DNA of 49,819 nt from assembly GCA_038522635.1 (NCBI GenBank), contig JBCBJZ010000006.1:1-49819 (forward strand), given 5' to 3'. The position numbers and the translations under genes are program-made. Positions 34,157 to 42,693 of the stretch are shown here, piece by piece. The notes under the pieces are model-generated. The model searched no databases. It had not been told where the DNA came from and saw nothing but the letters and a program-made list of their open reading frames with translations. How positions within the stretch are numbered: the first letter of the stretch is position 1; each line of letters begins with the position of its first letter. Origin of the DNA: JBCBJZ01 sp038522635 (lineage in GTDB: Bacteria > Pseudomonadota > Alphaproteobacteria > Rhizobiales > Hyphomicrobiaceae).

Positions 34157-35038
34157 ATGGCGGTGCGCTCCTCCATTGTGGGTCTCGATAGCCCGGCGGC
34201 GCTGCAACATGCCTTCGTCGCAGCCCAGTATCTCGCTGACGATGGGCTGGCGACGGCGTCGTTTCTGGCGCTGGCTATGGGTAAGCCATTGCTGCTTGAG
34301 GGGGCGCCTGGTGTCGGCAAGACCGAAGCGGCCAAGGCGCTCGGCGCGGTGCTGGGGCGCGAGGTGATCCGCCTGCAATGCTATGAGGGGATCGAAGCCT
34401 CCGCCGCGCTCTATGAATGGAATTACCCGCGCCAGATGCTTGCGATCCGTCAGGCGGGCGACAGCTACGTTAATTTGTACAGTGACGACTATCTGCTGAC
34501 GCGTCCGCTGTTGGCCGCTCTCAAGGCGCCGACGTCGAGCGTGCTTTTGATCGACGAGATCGATCGCTCCGACCACGAGTTCGAAGCGTTCCTGCTGGAG
34601 TTCCTATCGGACTTCACGATCTCGATCCCTGAGACGGGGACGGTGCGAGCGACGCAGCGACCGGTGGTGGTTTTGACTTCGAACCGCACGCGTGACCTGC
34701 ACGAAGCGTTGCGGCGCCGCTGTGTCTACCATTGGATCGATTATCCCCATGCCGCACTCGAAGCGCAGATCGTGATGATGCGCGCCAGTTCGGTGGCGCA
34801 GGCGACGGCGGATGCGGTGGTGGCGGCGGTGACGCGGTTGAGGGCGGAGCCGCTGGCGAAGCCGCCAGGGGTTGCCGAGACGGTCGAGTGGGCGGAAGCG
34901 GCGACGTTGCTTAACGCGCAAGGGGCCGCGTGGCCGGCAGCCTTTGCCCGGGCGATCGGCGTTGCGATCAAGGATCACGATGATCTGAGCTATCTGGCGC
35001 CACGCCTTGAAGCTCTGTTGCCCGGGGAGGCTGCATGA
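34157..35038 (+). CDS. MoxR-family AAA+ ATPase (CoxD-like)
   Basis: 293 residues. Walker A EGAPGVGKTE, Walker B VLLIDEIDRSD and sensor-1 region VVVLTSNRTRDL are intact. In CO-dehydrogenase clusters CoxD is a MoxR-type chaperone that helps build the active site of the molybdenum enzyme, working with a von Willebrand-type protein. The partner is encoded next with an ATGA overlap. Together they probably mature the hydroxylase in this operon, for example cofactor sulfuration; this is by analogy. Confidence 0.92.
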   Translation: MAVRSSIVGLDSPAALQHAFVAAQYLADDGLATASFLALAMGKPLLLEGAPGVGKTEAAKALGAVLGREVIRLQCYEGIEASAALYEWNYPRQMLAIRQAGDSYVNLYSDDYLLTRPLLAALKAPTSSVLLIDEIDRSDHEFEAFLLEFLSDFTISIPETGTVRATQRPVVVLTSNRTRDLHEALRRRCVYHWIDYPHAALEAQIVMMRASSVAQATADAVVAAVTRLRAEPLAKPPGVAETVEWAEAATLLNAQGAAWPAAFARAIGVAIKDHDDLSYLAPRLEALLPGEAA

Positions 35039-36144
35039 TGGTGCCGGCATGTCCTCCACCGATCGAGGCGTTCGTCCGCTTTGCCGCGCTGTTGCGGGAG
35101 CACGGCTTTGCGATCGCCCCCGATCAGACCCAGGGTTTCATCGAAGCGATCGAACTTCTCGGGCCGCGGTCGATCGATGATGTCGCACGGGCCGGACGGG
35201 CGCTATTTGCGATCCCACGCGAGCGCGAACCGGCTTACGACGCGTTGTTTCGCGCCTTCTTCTTGGGGGAGGCCGTGGTAACGCCGGCGCCTGCACCTGC
35301 GGATGATGAGGTCGAAGCGTTCGACCCGACGGGTGCATCGCGGGAGATCGAGGCGATCGATGAAGCGGGCGACCCTGGTCAGGCCGCGGTTGCCACGGAA
35401 CGTTTGGCGCAGCGCACGTTCGCTGCCCGCTCCACGTCCGATACGCTTGACCGCTTCATGAAACGTGCACCCGCTGCATTGCCGCGACGGCGTTCGTATC
35501 GGCGCGCGCGGGTCAGGCGCGGGCGTACGCTCGATCTGGTGGCCACGCTGCGCCGTGCCGCGCGCCACGATGGGGAACTGATCGATGTGCGGTGGCTGCG
35601 CCGCAAGACGCGGCAGCGACGCGTGGTGGTTCTGATCGACGTCTCGGGCTCCATGCAGCAGATCAGCGAGCAGGCGCTTACCTTCGCGCACGCGCTGGTG
35701 CAGGTCGGAGACCGGGTGGAGGTGTTCACGCTGGGGACGCGGCTTAGCCGTATCACCGCGGGCTTGCGTGCGCGCGACCTCGATGATGCGCTCGCGCAGG
35801 TGGCCGCGATCGTTGCGGATTTCGATGGCGGGACGCGGCTTGGCGATGCCTTGCAGGCGTTTCTCGATGTGCCGCGCTTTGGCAGTACGGCGCGCGGCGC
35901 GCTGGCGCTCGTGGTCTCCGATGGTCTTGAACGTGGCGATCCAAGTGTGTTCGTGGACGCGGTCCGGCGGCTGAAGCGGCGGGCTTGGCAGCTCCACTGG
36001 CTCAACCCACTGGCGGCCGACCCAGCCTACGCGCCGCGGACCGAAGCGTTCAGCGCGGTCCAACGCGAACTTGATGCGCTCGGTGACGGGGCGAGCCTTG
36101 ATGCGATGTGCGCGCATGTTCTTGCACAAGCGGGGCGCCCATGA
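35035..36144 (+). CDS. von Willebrand factor A domain protein (CoxE-like)
   Basis: 369 residues. The N-terminal 90 residues are helical; residues 90-190 are charged, with a basic stretch (RRRSYRRARVRRGR). The C-terminal VWA domain has the metal-ion-dependent adhesion site DVSGSM followed by the Thr and Asp positions (DGGTRLGDAL and VVSDGLERGD). It matches the CoxE family, the usual partner of MoxR ATPases. The cytosolic pair is believed to act as a remodelling machine on the Mo-enzyme. It overlaps both neighbours by four bases. Confidence 0.9.
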   Translation: MMVPACPPPIEAFVRFAALLREHGFAIAPDQTQGFIEAIELLGPRSIDDVARAGRALFAIPREREPAYDALFRAFFLGEAVVTPAPAPADDEVEAFDPTGASREIEAIDEAGDPGQAAVATERLAQRTFAARSTSDTLDRFMKRAPAALPRRRSYRRARVRRGRTLDLVATLRRAARHDGELIDVRWLRRKTRQRRVVVLIDVSGSMQQISEQALTFAHALVQVGDRVEVFTLGTRLSRITAGLRARDLDDALAQVAAIVADFDGGTRLGDALQAFLDVPRFGSTARGALALVVSDGLERGDPSVFVDAVRRLKRRAWQLHWLNPLAADPAYAPRTEAFSAVQRELDALGDGASLDAMCAHVLAQAGRP

Positions 36145-37016
36145 TCGATGCCCATCACCACATCTGGCTGCAAAAGGACCTGCCTTGGCTGCTGGGTCCG
36201 GAGCGCCCGCGCATCTTCGGCCCGTACGCTGCGATCAAGCGCGATTACCCGATCGAAGAGTATCTGGCCGATGTCAAAGGCACCGGCATCACGCGGTCAG
36301 TCTACGTGCAGGCCAACTGGGCGCCGAACTGGTTTGCGGACGAAGCGGCTTACGTGCAGAGCGTCGCCGATCAACACGGTTGGCCGCATGGGATCGTGGC
36401 CTACGCCGATATGACGCTTGACGATGTGCGCCCGCAGCTTGCGCGGCTTAAAGCGTTTCCCTTGCTGCGCGGCATCCGCCAGCAATTCCACTGGCACGAG
36501 AACCCGCTTTATCGCTTCGCTGCCGATCCCGATCTGTGCACGCGCCCGGCGGTGATGAGAAACATCGCGCGGCTCGCCGATGAGGGGTGGACCTTCGATC
36601 TGCAGGTCTTCGCTGGCCAGATGAAGGGGGCCGCCAAGCTGGCCCGCGCCTGTCCGCATGTGACCTTCATCCTGCAGCACGCCGGTATGCTTGAAGATAC
36701 GAGCGAAGCGGGTGTCATGGCCTGGCGTGAAGGCCTGAAGCGGCTTGCAGATGAGCCGAACGTGGTCACCAAGCTCTCGGCTTTTGGCACCTTCATCCAT
36801 CGCAATGATCCCGACGCGATCGCGGTCCAGGTGGGCGAGGCGATGCGCCTGTTTGGCGCGGAGCGCTGCATGTTCGGCTCCAACTTTCCCATCGAGAAAA
36901 TCTGGACCAGCTACAGCGCTTTGTTCGCAGCCTTCAAGCGCGCAAGCGAGGCCTGGGCGCCCGAGCAACGCCAGGCCGTATTCCACGACACCGCGGCGCG
37001 GGTTTACCGCCTTTGA
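36141..37016 (+). CDS. Amidohydrolase-2 family TIM-barrel hydrolase (lactonase-like)
   Basis: 291 residues from ATG 36141, overlapping the CoxE stop (an in-frame start at 36108 is unlikely). MIDAHHHIW carries the HxH metal pair, and LQHAGM holds a further His. It matches PF04909 hydrolases of the COG3618 type, which include L-fuconolactonase and 2-pyrone-4,6-dicarboxylate lactonase. The final metal/acid Asp of FGSDWP is Asn here (MFGSNFPIEK), a variant I recall from a subset of the family. It may open a lactone or cleave an amide formed after hydroxylation. Substrate unknown. Confidence 0.87.
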   Translation: MIDAHHHIWLQKDLPWLLGPERPRIFGPYAAIKRDYPIEEYLADVKGTGITRSVYVQANWAPNWFADEAAYVQSVADQHGWPHGIVAYADMTLDDVRPQLARLKAFPLLRGIRQQFHWHENPLYRFAADPDLCTRPAVMRNIARLADEGWTFDLQVFAGQMKGAAKLARACPHVTFILQHAGMLEDTSEAGVMAWREGLKRLADEPNVVTKLSAFGTFIHRNDPDAIAVQVGEAMRLFGAERCMFGSNFPIEKIWTSYSALFAAFKRASEAWAPEQRQAVFHDTAARVYRL

Positions 37017-37065
37017 TCAGCCTAACCGACACGACGACTTCTATGATGATGAAAGGACCAAGCGT

Positions 37066-37914
37066 ATGGCGTTGACGATCCACCTGCTCGACTACGGAGA
37101 TATCGAGCTTGAAACGAGCTTTTTGGTGCTTGGCCACGAGTGCGGGCGGACCCGCCGCGTGCCGGTTTACGGCTTTCTGATTTTGGGCGGCACCTATCCG
37201 GTCGTGGTCGATACCGGGTACCGCGATAACGCGATCATGGAATCGCTCGGCATGCGCGGGCTGCAGTTCCATGAAAACATGATCGAGAACCAACTTGCGC
37301 AGCACGGCGTCAAGGTGGGTGACGTGCGCTACATCCTGCACACGCATTTGCACATCGACCATGCGGGCAAGGACGACAAGTTCCCGATGAACACCACGGT
37401 GGTCTTGAACCGTCGCGAGATGGAGTTCTCGGTGTCAGGGATCATGTACCCGCAATACCCTAAGCCCGACATTATGCATCTGGTTGAGCGCATCTACGAG
37501 CCGGAGGCGATGCGCTTCCTCGATCTTGAGATTACGGGCGCTGAAGAGATCATCCCCGGCGTTTGGTGCGAACCAGCCGGCGCCCATACCGAAGGGTCGA
37601 TGAACGTGATCGTCGAGACCGCTGAAGGGCTCGCCTGCATTTGTGGTGATGTGATCTACGACTTCAACGATCAGATCGTGAACCACGTGCACACCAACAA
37701 CTGGATGGAGCCGCGTACCACCGGCAACCATTCGGGCTCAAAGCGCGCGGAAAAAGCGGCAATCAAGAAGCTGCTCAACAATTACACCTTCCTGCTGCCT
37801 ATCCACGACCGGCCCGCCAAGATCGAGCACGCCCACGTGGTCGGCCGTCTCGGCATGACCGTGCCGGGACCGATGAGCGAGACTTTGCCGAACCGCAACT
37901 GGTTCCCCGCCTGA
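37066..37914 (+). CDS. Metallo-beta-lactamase-fold lactonase (AHL-lactonase/AttM-like)
   Basis: 282 residues from ATG 37066, with AAAGGA ten bases upstream. The di-zinc site is complete: HTHLHIDHAG, His in AGAHTEGS, Asp in GDVIYDF (with the Tyr three residues later used by AHL lactonases) and His in LPIHDRPAK. Relatives hydrolyse N-acyl homoserine lactones or gamma-butyrolactone (AttM/BlcC). In a catabolic operon a small-lactone substrate seems likelier than signal quenching, but both are possible. It is cytosolic, with no signal peptide. Confidence 0.9.
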   Translation: MALTIHLLDYGDIELETSFLVLGHECGRTRRVPVYGFLILGGTYPVVVDTGYRDNAIMESLGMRGLQFHENMIENQLAQHGVKVGDVRYILHTHLHIDHAGKDDKFPMNTTVVLNRREMEFSVSGIMYPQYPKPDIMHLVERIYEPEAMRFLDLEITGAEEIIPGVWCEPAGAHTEGSMNVIVETAEGLACICGDVIYDFNDQIVNHVHTNNWMEPRTTGNHSGSKRAEKAAIKKLLNNYTFLLPIHDRPAKIEHAHVVGRLGMTVPGPMSETLPNRNWFPA

Positions 37915-37935
37915 TCTAACCTTGGGACCCACGCC

Positions 37936-39534
37936 ATGTCGCACACCGCTTTCGATCGCAAATTTCATGAGCTCGTCTACGAGTACGAGCCGGTGCACCA
38001 GTTGGGGACGGGCTTCACGTTCACCGAAGGCCCGATCTGGCACCCGCGTGACAAGCACCTGCTGTTCTCCGATATGCCGGGGGACGTGCGGCGCATGTGG
38101 ACGCAAGGGGCAGGTGTGCGGGAGGTGCAGCGGCCTTCCCACAAGGGCAACGGCATGACCTATGATGCCGCGCTCAATCTGATCGTTTGCGAACATGCGA
38201 CGAGCGCGGTTGTGCGTTTCACAGCCCAGGGGCAGCGGGAGGTTCTGTGCAGCCACTTTGAGGGCAAGGAACTGAACTCGCCCAATGATGTCGTGGTGCG
38301 TTCGGACGGGTCCATCTACTTCACCGATCCGACCTATGGGCGGATGCCGCACTTTGGCATCGAGCGACCGCTGCAACAGGCCCACCGGGGGGTCTACATG
38401 CTGCCCCCAGGCCACAAGCCGGGCGATGAGCCGGTGCTGGTCGTTGACCGCTACATGTTCTCTCAGCCCAACGGCCTGTGTCTGAGCCCGTGCGAGAAAT
38501 TCATCTGGGTCAACGATACCGATCAGGCCAACATCCGCATATTCGACATCGCGCCTGATGGGAAGCTTGTGCGCGATCGCATTTTCGCATCGGGCATTCG
38601 CGACACCCTCAAGCCCGGCGTGCCCGACGGCATGAAGGCCGACAACGAGGGGAATGTCTGGGTCACCGCGCCAGGCGGAGTGTGGGTGTATTCGTTCACG
38701 GGCATGTTGCTCGGCAAGATCGAAGTGCCCGAGATGGTCGCCAACCTGCACTGGGGTGGCGATGAGTGGGATACGCTGTTTTTGTGTGCGTGTACGTCGC
38801 TCTACGCGATGAAGACGCGGGCGCGGCCACACGTTGAACCGTTCATGACCGCCAAACCCACGCAGGCGTCGAGCGGCAGCGCTAATGGGGCACGCGCGAG
38901 CGCGAATCCGACGGCGCCCGCCGCGGCCCTGCAGCTTGATCCCAAGCGCACCGCGCTCATCCTCCAGGACCTGCAAAACGACGTCATCATAGAGGGGGGC
39001 GCGTTTGCCGACAGCGGCTCGCCCGCCCACGCGCGGGCGCAAAACGTGGTCGCGCATGCCGCTGAGTTGGCGGCCGCCTGCCGCCGAGCGGGGATCATGG
39101 TGATCCACGTCTGGTTCGTATGCGAGCCCGGGCACCCAAGCCTGACGCAGAACGCGCCGTTGTTCGAAGGCTTAAAGGGCGCGAACGCGTTGGTGCGCGG
39201 AACCTGGGGCGTCGCGCCCGCGGCCGGTCTTGAGCCTCAGCCGGGTGATCTGGTGGTTGAGAAAATGACGATGAGCGCGTGGGAGAGCGGGCGCTTGGCG
39301 TCGTACCTGGCCGCGGGCGATGTCAACACGATCATCAACACAGGTGCGTGGACCAACATGAGCGTGGAACACACCGCGCGCACCGCGGCCGACAAGGGCT
39401 TCCGGGTGATCCTACCGCAGGATAGCTGTTCGACCATGAACGAGGCGTGGCACACCGCATCGATCGACTACGCGATGAGCAATGTCGCGCAGGTCACGAC
39501 CACAGCGGCTGTGGTGCAGGCGCTCGGTCGCTAG
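37936..39534 (+). CDS. SMP-30/gluconolactonase fused to isochorismatase-like hydrolase
   Basis: 532 residues. Residues 1-305 are a six-bladed SMP-30 lactonase: metal ligands Glu31 (TEGPIWHP), Asn in SPNDVVV and Asp in VPDGMKAD. A Ser/Ala-rich linker follows, then an isochorismatase-fold domain (about 335-532). Its Asp345 (LQDLQND) and Lys443 (VVEKM) are kept, but the nucleophile Cys is Ser476 in TNMSVEHTAR. True isochorismatases also lack the Cys, whereas amidases of the fold need it. So the second domain is either a non-Cys hydrolase or altered. Its TAG stop falls in a dispersed repeat. It is the last gene of the large operon. Confidence 0.9.
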   Translation: MSHTAFDRKFHELVYEYEPVHQLGTGFTFTEGPIWHPRDKHLLFSDMPGDVRRMWTQGAGVREVQRPSHKGNGMTYDAALNLIVCEHATSAVVRFTAQGQREVLCSHFEGKELNSPNDVVVRSDGSIYFTDPTYGRMPHFGIERPLQQAHRGVYMLPPGHKPGDEPVLVVDRYMFSQPNGLCLSPCEKFIWVNDTDQANIRIFDIAPDGKLVRDRIFASGIRDTLKPGVPDGMKADNEGNVWVTAPGGVWVYSFTGMLLGKIEVPEMVANLHWGGDEWDTLFLCACTSLYAMKTRARPHVEPFMTAKPTQASSGSANGARASANPTAPAAALQLDPKRTALILQDLQNDVIIEGGAFADSGSPAHARAQNVVAHAAELAAACRRAGIMVIHVWFVCEPGHPSLTQNAPLFEGLKGANALVRGTWGVAPAAGLEPQPGDLVVEKMTMSAWESGRLASYLAAGDVNTIINTGAWTNMSVEHTARTAADKGFRVILPQDSCSTMNEAWHTASIDYAMSNVAQVTTTAAVVQALGR

Positions 39535-39551
39535 AGTCGGTTCGCTTCAGG
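39530..39551. repeat. Half-copy of the GGTTCGCTTCA repeat, containing the fusion gene's stop
   Basis: GCTAGAGT + CGGTTCGCTTCAGG matches the reverse complement of 14915-14935 at all but one position. The TAG at 39532-39534 ends the SMP-30 fusion gene. Confidence 0.75.
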
Positions 39552-39563
39552 AGGGGGCTGGCG

Positions 39564-40862
39564 TCAACGCGATCGAAGGGTCTGGCGCAGGGCATCCGCG
39601 GCATCACCACGCCGGTACGCCTTGACTTGGGGCAAGCCCAGCCAGTGGGCCATGAGATGGATCTCATCGGCCAAGGGGCTTGCGAAACGCTCAGCGCTGA
39701 TGCCCGGCTCGCAGTGCGCAGACAGCACCTGCAACGTTTGGTTTTCGCGGTCAGCCTTGAGGTCGACGCGCCCCACCACGCGGTCTCCAAGCAGGAAGGG
39801 GAGGACGTAGTAGCCATGCGTGCGCTTATGCTTGGGCGTGTAGAGTTCAATCCGAATGCGGGCGCTGAACAACATTTCGGCGCGGCCGCGATGCCAGACC
39901 AACGGATCAAACGGTGCAAGCAACGCCCGCGCGCCCGCCTGCTTGGGCAGGCGCGCTTTCGTGTGGACGTAGGCTTGGTCCTCCCAGCCTTCGACGGTGA
40001 CCTCGCGCAGTGTGCCCTCTTCAACGAGATCGCGAAGGGCTGCCCGGGTCGATGTGCGGTCGAGCCGGAAATAATCGCTCAAACAGACTTCGGTGCCCAC
40101 GCCAAGCGCGCGCGCCGCCCGTTCGATCAGCGCGCGTTTGGCATCGGCGATAGCCGGCGTCGGCGTTGCCAGGACGTCCTGGGGCAGCACGCGTTCGGGG
40201 ATGTCGTAAAGGCGTTCAAACGTGCTGCGGCGGCTGACCGTGGTGAGTTGCCCCGTCCAGAACAGCCACTCGAGTGCGGACTTCGCATCTGACCATCCCC
40301 ACCATCCGCCTTGCGCGTTGGCATGGGACGTAAAGTCCCCCACCGCGCTTGGCCCCCGTTGCTCGATCTCGCGTCTGAGATCGCCGATGAGCGTCCGCTT
40401 GGCTTGGGCGAAACGGGCAAGCCCGGGATAGATGCCCTTGCCGTCATGCGCGTCCGCCATGCGCCAGCGCAGCAGCGGCTGCACCGCGACCGGCAGCAGC
40501 GAGGCGGCATGCCCCCAGTATTCAAACAGCTGACGCCGTTTGCCGCCATAGGCGAGGTGGTCGAGATCGCTGCGGTCGTAGACGCCAAGACGTGCGTAGA
40601 TCGGCAGGGTATGCGCGCGTGCCAGAACGTTCACAGAATCGATCTGCACAACGCCAAGCGTTTCCACAAGCCGGCGAACATGCGCACGGGATGCGCCCTG
40701 GCCCTTAACTCCGCGTGTGCCATCGCCCTTGCCATCCCTCGGGCGATCGCGTGCACCCTCGCCGCGCGGATCGCGATCGGCGCCGTTGCATGCACGCTGT
40801 GCAGCGATCGCCATCCGCCGCGCCTCGCTGAGCGAAAGCGTATCGGAGCGGCGACGTCTCAT
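39564..40862 (-). CDS. ycaQ: YcaQ-family winged-helix DNA glycosylase (crosslink repair)
   Basis: 432 residues, ATG at 40862 overlapping the ogt stop. VQIDSVNVLARAH near residue 73 contains the Gln-x-Asp catalytic motif of YcaQ (AlkX) enzymes; FEYWGHAASLLP, and near the C-terminus LPFLLGDRVVGRVDLKADR, are also family marks. YcaQ proteins unhook interstrand crosslinks by removing alkylated bases. An Asp/Gly/Arg-rich insert (about residues 27-60), absent from typical members, separates the N-terminal helix from the catalytic motif. It forms a two-gene alkylation-repair unit with ogt. Confidence 0.9.
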   Translation of the reverse strand: MRRRRSDTLSLSEARRMAIAAQRACNGADRDPRGEGARDRPRDGKGDGTRGVKGQGASRAHVRRLVETLGVVQIDSVNVLARAHTLPIYARLGVYDRSDLDHLAYGGKRRQLFEYWGHAASLLPVAVQPLLRWRMADAHDGKGIYPGLARFAQAKRTLIGDLRREIEQRGPSAVGDFTSHANAQGGWWGWSDAKSALEWLFWTGQLTTVSRRSTFERLYDIPERVLPQDVLATPTPAIADAKRALIERAARALGVGTEVCLSDYFRLDRTSTRAALRDLVEEGTLREVTVEGWEDQAYVHTKARLPKQAGARALLAPFDPLVWHRGRAEMLFSARIRIELYTPKHKRTHGYYVLPFLLGDRVVGRVDLKADRENQTLQVLSAHCEPGISAERFASPLADEIHLMAHWLGLPQVKAYRRGDAADALRQTLRSR

Positions 40863-41443
40863 GCGGATTGATCCCCGTCCACCAAGCCCGGAAGCAGCGG
40901 ATCACCGATCAAGACGCCTTCAAGCGCCAGCAGTTGCGCCTTTGTGGTGGCACCGCCGTGGGCTGAGAACCCGCCCATGGCTTTGCCGCGCGCAAGGACG
41001 CGGTGACACGGCACGATCACCGGCCACGGGTTGCGGCCCATGGCCATGCCCACCGCGCGGGCTGCTTTCGGCTTGCCCACGGCTTTGGCAAGCGCGCCGT
41101 AAGTGACCGTTTCGCCGCGCGGGAGAGCGCGCAAGGCGCGATAGACCGAGGCGTTGAAAACTGAAAGCGCACGCTCATCGAGTTTGAGCGCCTGAAGCTC
41201 GATGGCATCGCCGGCGAGAAAGGCTTGCAGCGCGTCCACCGCTTCGTCCGCAAAGGCCGGAGCCGACGCGTGCACCAGTGCATCTGGCGTTTCGGCCTGC
41301 TGATCGACCGACGCGGAGCTCTGCCGGACCCGGGCCTCGGTCTGCGCGCGCGTGCGCTCCGGCAAGTGCACGCGCGTCAGGCCGGCCTCGCTCCAGGCGA
41401 TGGCGCAGGTGCCGAAGGCTGTGTCGAAGAGGCGGTAGGGCAT
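40859..41443 (-). CDS. ogt: Methylated-DNA-protein-cysteine methyltransferase
   Basis: 194 residues. It repairs O6-alkylguanine by moving the alkyl group to its own Cys in VIVPCHRVL. YRALRALPRGETVTYGALAKAVGKPKAARAVGMAMGRNP is the DNA-binding helix-turn-helix with the Arg finger. The N-terminal domain carries an insert of about 15 residues rich in Ser, Gln and Ala. No Ada-type N-terminal regulator domain is present, so it is the stand-alone Ogt type. Its stop overlaps the ycaQ start by four bases. Confidence 0.93.
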   Translation of the reverse strand: MPYRLFDTAFGTCAIAWSEAGLTRVHLPERTRAQTEARVRQSSASVDQQAETPDALVHASAPAFADEAVDALQAFLAGDAIELQALKLDERALSVFNASVYRALRALPRGETVTYGALAKAVGKPKAARAVGMAMGRNPWPVIVPCHRVLARGKAMGGFSAHGGATTKAQLLALEGVLIGDPLLPGLVDGDQSA

Positions 41444-41534
41444 GGCTTGCGCAAGCTAGCTGGCCGCCTCCTCCCGAGCAAACGGCTATCCCCGCTTGCG
41501 TGCTGTGATCGAGCGTTCGCCTTAGCGTCATCGT

Positions 41535-42545
41535 TTAAGGCGCAAAGCCTTCCAACACGGTTTTGCCGATCACCGTGCCGCTCTCTTGGAGGCGGTGGCC
41601 TTCGATCAGCGTGGCAGCCGACAGCGGGCCGAGGTTCCGCGTCGCGGTACTGACGATTCTGCCGGCATCAACCAGGTCGGCGACGCGGTCGAGCAACGCA
41701 CCCTGTACGCCGATGTCATCGGTCTGGAACATCGACCGGGTGAACATCAGCTCGATGTGGAACGACAGCGCCTTTTGCTTGATCTTCATGATGTCGAGGT
41801 TCGGCGGATCATCGATCATGCCGATTTCGCCGCGAGGCTTGATCAGCGAGACGATGGCGTCGAAGTGCTGGTCGGTCGCGGTCAGCGCAGCCACATAGCG
41901 CGGCGCGAGCCCCAGGGCGTCGATCTGCGCATCAAGCGGCTGGCGGTGGTCCACGAGGGCGTGCGCGCCCATCTTTTCGCACCACGCGCGGGTTTCGGGC
42001 CGCGATGCCGTGGCGATGATGTGCAGGCCCGTCAACTGGCGCGCGAGCTGGATCAGGATCGAGCCGACCCCGCCAGCGCCGCCGATCACCAGCAGACTAT
42101 CGCCTTCGCCGGCGCCTTCGCGCAGTTTGAAGCTATCGAACAGCAGTTCCCAGGCGGTGATCGAGGTCAACGGCAGCGCGGCCGCGTCGGTCATGTTGAG
42201 GCTCGCCGGCTTGCGCCCGACGATGCGGGCATCGACCGCATGGAAGGCGCTGTTGGTACCGGAGCGCGTGATGTCGCCGGCGTAGAACACCTCGTCGCCA
42301 GGTTTGAACCGTGTGACGTCGGCACCGACCGCTTCAACGATGCCGGCCGCGTCGTAGCCCAGTACCTTATGGCCGCTTTCCGGCGCAGCGCGCATGCGGA
42401 CCTTCGTGTCAACCGGATTGAGCGACACCGCCTTCACCGCGACGATGAGGTCTTGCGGTCCCGGTGTCGGGCGCTCGATTTCGATGTCCTCAAGCGCACC
42501 AGGTGCGTCGATGGGCAAACTTTCGCGGTATCCGATGGCGCGCAT
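41535..42545 (-). CDS. Zinc-type alcohol dehydrogenase / quinone-reductase-like protein
   Basis: 336 residues from ATG 42545, with AAAGGAGTG upstream; the frame is open to 42716 but that part overlaps the divergent regulator. MDR fold: GYDAAGIVEAVG near the start and nucleotide loop VIGGAGGVGSILIQLA. The catalytic-zinc Cys/His set of true alcohol dehydrogenases is not seen, as in the quinone oxidoreductase branch. It probably uses NADPH to reduce quinones or enones. The divergent HxlR regulator is its likely controller, a frequent pairing. Confidence 0.9.
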   Translation of the reverse strand: MRAIGYRESLPIDAPGALEDIEIERPTPGPQDLIVAVKAVSLNPVDTKVRMRAAPESGHKVLGYDAAGIVEAVGADVTRFKPGDEVFYAGDITRSGTNSAFHAVDARIVGRKPASLNMTDAAALPLTSITAWELLFDSFKLREGAGEGDSLLVIGGAGGVGSILIQLARQLTGLHIIATASRPETRAWCEKMGAHALVDHRQPLDAQIDALGLAPRYVAALTATDQHFDAIVSLIKPRGEIGMIDDPPNLDIMKIKQKALSFHIELMFTRSMFQTDDIGVQGALLDRVADLVDAGRIVSTATRNLGPLSAATLIEGHRLQESGTVIGKTVLEGFAP

Positions 42546-42608
42546 GGCCGTCACTCCTTTGGTCGTCTCTTGAGGTGGTCTTGAGGTTGCTCTGCCTGCA
42601 ACATGGCG

Positions 42609-42667
42609 GTACGCGCTACACGCGCCAAGTACGCACCATTTGAGCCAATAGGGGCCAAAAGGATACT
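42609..42667 (+). promoter_or_regulatory. Candidate promoter and operator between qor-like gene and hxlR
   Basis: TTGAGC (42640-42645), 16 bases, GATACT (42662-42667) make a plausible sigma-70 promoter for the regulator at 42694. Two GTACGC direct repeats (42609 and 42629), 20 bp apart, lie just upstream and may bind the HxlR protein. Not tested. Confidence 0.35.
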
Positions 42668-42693
42668 GTGATGCCAAGCGGAGGGTTGATGTG

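Noticed and set aside
33392..34576. 394-codon minus-strand ORF
   Set aside because: Antisense to the Mo-hydroxylase C-terminal half and MoxR genes, which have clear motifs; composition is that of a shadow.
37066..37914. Quorum-quenching AHL lactonase as the primary role
   Set aside because: The active site allows it, but the gene is deep in a catabolic operon with no luxI or luxR nearby; small-lactone turnover is more likely.
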